Program-made: the position numbers and the translations under genes
Notes under the pieces: model-generated
Databases searched by the model: none
What the model was told of the DNA's origin: nothing
What the model saw: only the letters and a program-made list of their open reading frames with translations
Part shown: positions 60,482 to 64,000 of the stretch, piece by piece
Layout: each line of letters opens with the position of its first letter
How positions within the stretch are numbered: the stretch's first letter is position 1
From: Brevibacterium sp. UCMA 11754
GTDB lineage: Bacteria > Actinomycetota > Actinomycetes > Actinomycetales > Brevibacteriaceae
Direction: 5' to 3'
DNA: 64,000 bases
Assembly (NCBI RefSeq): GCF_021532275.1
Contig: NZ_JACBOT010000031.1
Location: forward strand, 124,001-188,000

Positions 60482-61477
60482 ATGATGTGGTCAAAAAGAG
60501 CACTTCAGATGCTGGTCCTACCGACTTTCTTGGTGCTGATCTCAGCATGCTCGCTGACAGACCCTGAAGATGAAGGCCCAAGCACACAAGGCGATGCCGA
60601 GACACGGACCGTTGAGCATGCCTTCGGAAAAACGACTGTGGAAGGCACTCCTGAGCGCATAGTGTCAGTCGGTTTCCGCGAGCACGATGCCTTGCTGGCA
60701 CTAGGGATCCAGCCCGTGATGGTTCATCAGTGGTATTCGGAGTACTCCTCCGGGGTGGGGCTCTGGGCCGAACCGTACCTGGACGGTGACCCGCCTGCTA
60801 TCATCCCGAGCTCAGCGACCGACCTGCCCTTCGAAGAGATCGCGGCCGAGGAACCTGACCTCATCGTCGGTCTCGATGCTGGCCTCGACCAGCAGACGTA
60901 CGACCGCCTCTCGGAAGTTGCCCCCACAATCGCGAATCCAAAGGACGCCGCACCCTACGCCGTGCCCTATGACCAGGAAATGCAGATGATCGGCGACGCC
61001 GTCGATCGCGATGAAGAAGCAGATCAATGGGTGAAGGACACAGAGGAAGCGTTCACTAAAGCCCGGGACGAACACACCGAATTCAAGGGAAAGACAGCGG
61101 CTGTCGGTTGCCCCCTGGAAAATGGCGGTTTCGCCCTCTATCCGACAACAGACCCGCGTGGCGAGTTCCTCTCCGAACTGGGCTTTACAGTCCCCGAGGA
61201 GGTCGATGAAGCCGCCGCCGACAACTATTACGCGGAGATCAGCGCCGAGAATCTGTCGATGTTCGAAGACTACGATCTTCTCCTCGTCATCGACGATTGT
61301 GGTGCTCCGACAGTGGACCTCAACGAACACCCCACGTTCAAGTCACTCGATATCGCGAAACGCGGCGACTATATCTATCCGGCGCCCGCATCCGATGCAC
61401 TCTCCCATAACACCGTTTTGAGTGTCCCTTATGCCCTCGACAAGCTTCTCCCTAAGATCGAGGACATCGTCCCGTAG
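60482..61477 (+). CDS. Fe3+-siderophore ABC transporter substrate-binding lipoprotein (second of tandem pair)
   Basis: 331 residues. Lipobox VLISAC after a short signal, then TVEHAFGKTTVEGTPERIVS, IAAEEPDLIVGLDAGLDQQT and DRLSEVAPTIANPK. The body is FecB/FhuD-like. AGGAG lies eight bases before ATG 60482; ATG 60485 is equally possible. The spacing of 106 bases to the preceding gene and the shared strand point to one iron-regulated unit. No permease is present nearby. Confidence 0.92.
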   Translation: MMWSKRALQMLVLPTFLVLISACSLTDPEDEGPSTQGDAETRTVEHAFGKTTVEGTPERIVSVGFREHDALLALGIQPVMVHQWYSEYSSGVGLWAEPYLDGDPPAIIPSSATDLPFEEIAAEEPDLIVGLDAGLDQQTYDRLSEVAPTIANPKDAAPYAVPYDQEMQMIGDAVDRDEEADQWVKDTEEAFTKARDEHTEFKGKTAAVGCPLENGGFALYPTTDPRGEFLSELGFTVPEEVDEAAADNYYAEISAENLSMFEDYDLLLVIDDCGAPTVDLNEHPTFKSLDIAKRGDYIYPAPASDALSHNTVLSVPYALDKLLPKIEDIVP

Positions 61478-61726
61478 CGACGCCTGTCGCGCCCTTCTTT
61501 CGATCAGCCCAGAGTCGTCACGAGAACCGAACGGACGTAACACCGACGTCGACGGCGAGCTCAGTTGAGTCGAATGACACCGATCGAGCGCGAATCGAAC
61601 AGGGCACCATCTGCATTTACAGCGTGGCTCATGCCCCTTTTCGCAATCTTGTCCGTCTTCAATGAGACGGGGGAGGACTGATATCGATCACGAATTCCCT
61701 CTTCCACCGTTCTCAAGGCTGCGCCC

Positions 61727-63490
61727 TCAGAACTTCGGTACGTCCGCGATCAGCGTGCGCGTGTACTCATGCTTCGGAGTCTCCAGAACCTGGGCAGTCG
61801 GCCCATAGTCGACGATTGTGCCCTTGTTGAGCACCGCGAGGTTGTCCGCGATATGGCGTGAGAGCGCAATATTGTGCGTCACGAACAGCATCGCCAACTG
61901 GTGTTCCTTGCGCAGCGTGCGCAGCAGCCCGATGATCGAGGCCTGCACGCTGACGTCGAGCGCTGAGGTGATCTCATCGCAGACCAGCACCGAGGGCTGG
62001 TTGACCAATGCTCTGGCGATCGCGGCTCTCTGCCGCTCACCACCGGAGAGGTCACCTGGCCGACGGTGATAGAAGCTGCGACCGAGGCGCACAGAGTCCA
62101 GGGCTTCTTCGACCTTCGCCTTCCGGCTCGCGGCAGTGCCCTCACCGCTCATCTCCAGCGGAACGGTCAGCGACTGACCGATCGAGCGCCTTGGGTTTAG
62201 CGAGGAGAACGGGGACTGGAACACATATTGGATGCTCACCCGCTGCTCGTTCGTCCGCTTCCGCGTCGACTTCGCCAGCTCCTTACCGCGCAGCCGCACG
62301 GTGCCGGAGTAGTCATCGTTGAGCCCGGCGACGCACCGGGACAGGGTCGTCTTGCCCGACCCTGATTCCCCCAACAGCAGCGTGCAGTCACCGGGCTCCA
62401 GCGTCATGTTGATCCCGTCGAGGATCTGCGCCTTCCCGTAGGCCAGTGCCACATCCGTGACCTGAAGCAACGGTGCACTCGCCGAGGTGGCTCCACCGCC
62501 CGCGGAATCCGCCGAACCCTGCGCTTCCGCAGCTTCGCTCGAGTCCTCAGACTTCGACTCCTTGTCCGAGACGAGAATGTGCGTGGCCTTGGATTCGGGC
62601 TCCGGTTCCGCTGCCGCACCTTCGCCGATGGTCTTGCGACCGGCAAGGTCCGGTACGGCGGACATGAGCATCTTCGTGTACTCGTGCTGCGGGTCCTGGA
62701 GCACGGACTCCACCGGGCCCTCTTCGACGAGGTCCCCGCGCAGCATCACTGCCACCCGGTCGGAGATGTCCTTGATCACCGCAAGGTCGTGGGTGATGTA
62801 GAGACCGGCGACATTGTTCGCCACAGTCATCTGGCGGATCGTGTCGAGGACGACGGCCTGCGTGGACACGTCGAGACCGGTGGTGGGTTCGTCGAGGATG
62901 AGCACATCGGGGTACATGGCAAAGGCCATGGCGATGCCGATGCGCTGCTGCTGACCACCGGAGAGCTGGTGCGGCCACCGCTTCTGGTAGGTCTTGTCAC
63001 CGGGCAGTCCGACATCGACGAGGACTGCGGCCACCCGCTCGGTGCGTTCGGCCTCGGAGTTGCCGAATTCGTGGATGTCGAGGACCTCACGGATCTGCTC
63101 ACCCACCCGCATCGCAGGGTTGAGCGAGAGCGCAGGGTCCTGGGGGATGTAGGCGATCCGCGACCCGCGCAGGGACCGCACGGCCACCTCGTCGAGTTCG
63201 ACCACCTCGACGGCGGTGTCATCACCGCGGGGCCACAGGCTCACGGACCCGGAGGCGAACTTCAGTCCCTCCCGGAAGTGGCCCATGCAGGCCAAGCCGG
63301 CCGTGGTCTTGCCCGATCCCGACTCCCCCACGAGGCCGAGGATCTCACCGCGGCTGAGCGCGAAGTTCACGCCGTGGAGGATCTCATTGCCGGCAGTCGT
63401 CGCGATCTTCAGATCGGTCACTCGCAGGACGATCTTCTCGTTGGGAACGTTGGCATCATCATGATGGACGGTGGTTGTCTCGGTGGTCAT
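61727..63490 (-). CDS. Peptide/nickel-type ABC transporter with two fused ATPase domains (DppDF-like)
   Basis: About 587 residues with two nucleotide-binding domains. Domain one has GESGSGKTTAGLACMGHF, LSGGQQQRIGIAMAFA and DEPTTGLD; domain two has GESGSGKTTLSRCVAGLN, LSGGERQRAAIARALV and DEITSALD. An Ala/Ser/Glu-rich linker joins them (about residues 300-350). The proteins power oligopeptide or related uptake. The start at 63490 has GGAGG four bases upstream; ATG 63493 overlaps the permease stop. The 3' end is matched by the relic at 35640. Confidence 0.93.
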   Translation of the reverse strand: MTTETTTVHHDDANVPNEKIVLRVTDLKIATTAGNEILHGVNFALSRGEILGLVGESGSGKTTAGLACMGHFREGLKFASGSVSLWPRGDDTAVEVVELDEVAVRSLRGSRIAYIPQDPALSLNPAMRVGEQIREVLDIHEFGNSEAERTERVAAVLVDVGLPGDKTYQKRWPHQLSGGQQQRIGIAMAFAMYPDVLILDEPTTGLDVSTQAVVLDTIRQMTVANNVAGLYITHDLAVIKDISDRVAVMLRGDLVEEGPVESVLQDPQHEYTKMLMSAVPDLAGRKTIGEGAAAEPEPESKATHILVSDKESKSEDSSEAAEAQGSADSAGGGATSASAPLLQVTDVALAYGKAQILDGINMTLEPGDCTLLLGESGSGKTTLSRCVAGLNDDYSGTVRLRGKELAKSTRKRTNEQRVSIQYVFQSPFSSLNPRRSIGQSLTVPLEMSGEGTAASRKAKVEEALDSVRLGRSFYHRRPGDLSGGERQRAAIARALVNQPSVLVCDEITSALDVSVQASIIGLLRTLRKEHQLAMLFVTHNIALSRHIADNLAVLNKGTIVDYGPTAQVLETPKHEYTRTLIADVPKF

Positions 63491-64000
63491 CATGCCTCCA
63501 CTGAAGTCGATGCGGTGGCCCTGGCGAAGGAGTCCGCAAGCAGGTTGGTGCCGATGGTGAGCAGCGCGATGGCGATCACCGGCAGCAGCACACCCCAAGG
63601 TTGGATGCTCAGCGCGATCCGGTTCTCATTGATCATCAGGCCCCAGTCAGCCGCGGGCGGCTGCAGGCCGAGTCCTAAGAACGACAGAGACGCGATGTAT
63701 CCGATCGAGTAGGTCAGGCGCAGCCCGGCCTCAACACTCAGCGGCCCGGTGATATTGGGCAGCAGCTCACGCAGCAGCACCTTCCACCGCGGCATCGCAT
63801 ACATCTCTGCGGCGAGGATGTAGTCCTCGGTGATGACGCCCAGAGTTGCTGAGCGTGCGACGCGGGCGATGCGTGGGGCATGGGTCACGCCGATGACGGT
63901 CACCAGCACCCACCCTTGTGGACCCAGCACGGTGATGGCCAGCAGCGCGAACACCAGCTGCGGGACGGCGAGGATGACATCGTTGAGGCGCATGATGATC
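63490..64000 (-). CDS. Peptide-type ABC transporter permease (DppC-like), 3' part
   Basis: The frame runs off the right edge, so the N-terminal half is missing; about 170 residues are visible. IMRLNDVILAVPQLVFALLA, the EAA loop (EMYAMPRWKVLLRELLPNIT) and SFLGLGLQPPAADWGLMI identify DppC/OppC-type permeases. It is coupled to the double ATPase (stop overlaps start region). The transporter substrate is probably a peptide or metal-chelate. Confidence 0.9.
   Translation of the reverse strand, partial: IIMRLNDVILAVPQLVFALLAITVLGPQGWVLVTVIGVTHAPRIARVARSATLGVITEDYILAAEMYAMPRWKVLLRELLPNITGPLSVEAGLRLTYSIGYIASLSFLGLGLQPPAADWGLMINENRIALSIQPWGVLLPVIAIALLTIGTNLLADSFARATASTSVEA

Noticed and set aside
1..64000. 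tRNA or rRNA genes
   Set aside because: No T-loop or cloverleaf pattern or rRNA-like stretch stood out on reading; a tRNAscan run would settle it.

Overview
The window is a high-GC Gram-positive (actinobacterial) chromosome segment. Supporting signs are high GC throughout, an actinobacterial-type gas vesicle cluster, sortase-type surface proteins, DtxR/IdeR-like iron boxes, many apparently leaderless genes (TANNNT, six or seven bases, then ATG) and Micrococcales-like protein sequences. A Brevibacterium-like organism is my best guess, from sequence flavour only. No tRNA, rRNA, insertion sequence, phage or CRISPR array was seen.

Layout. 1-2237: TetR regulator (cut by the left edge) facing two tandem 18-bp operators, a membrane protein and a CPBP protease. 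2681-5066: VOC protein and formate-tetrahydrofolate ligase. 5193-7246: MerR regulator with a divergent, classical 19-bp-spacer promoter, a hydrolase with an Asp nucleophile, and a methyltransferase. 7302-10326: a translationally coupled cassette of HSL-type hydrolase, alcohol-acetyltransferase-like enzyme and zinc-ribbon membrane protein. 10387-12681: galE and a membrane protein. 12654-19238: a ten-gene gas vesicle operon on the minus strand, read as histone-H1-like protein, SRPBCC protein, gvpA, gvpF, gvpG, gvpO, GvpJ with a zinc ribbon, GvpA/J domain fused to a PH/GRAM-like region, gvpK, gvpL. 19824-22211: an Rv2629/baeRF-type release factor relative and lhgO. 22804-28760: two paralogous sortase-anchored proteins with extreme Ala/Asp/Ser tails and near-identical terminators. 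28919-35572: dgt, a membrane protein, a small acidic protein, a PTH2-type peptidyl-tRNA hydrolase, an esterase and a DEAD-box helicase.

35640-44455: an ABC transporter relic, an organosulfur operon (ssuA-ssuC-ssuB plus two flavin-dependent monooxygenases), a decayed region, a methyltransferase, a decayed duplicate of the helicase with a well-kept upstream region, and a small membrane protein. 44632-52895: a catabolic cluster with three overlapping FAD dehydrogenases, an MHS-type transporter, two SDRs and a divergent IclR regulator. 53003-56414: VOC protein, phenol/3-hydroxybenzoate-type monooxygenase and a second IclR regulator. 56424-61477: iron uptake, with three FecB-type lipoproteins, an AraC regulator, a siderophore-interacting protein and two DtxR-like boxes. 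61727-64000: a DppDF-type double ATPase and a DppC-type permease cut by the right edge.

Most notable points: the domain fusions in the gas vesicle operon, the helicase leader kept in a dead gene copy, ABC transporter fossils, phased NTTAC repeats before both surface proteins, and the hydrolase-acyltransferase-zinc-ribbon cassette.
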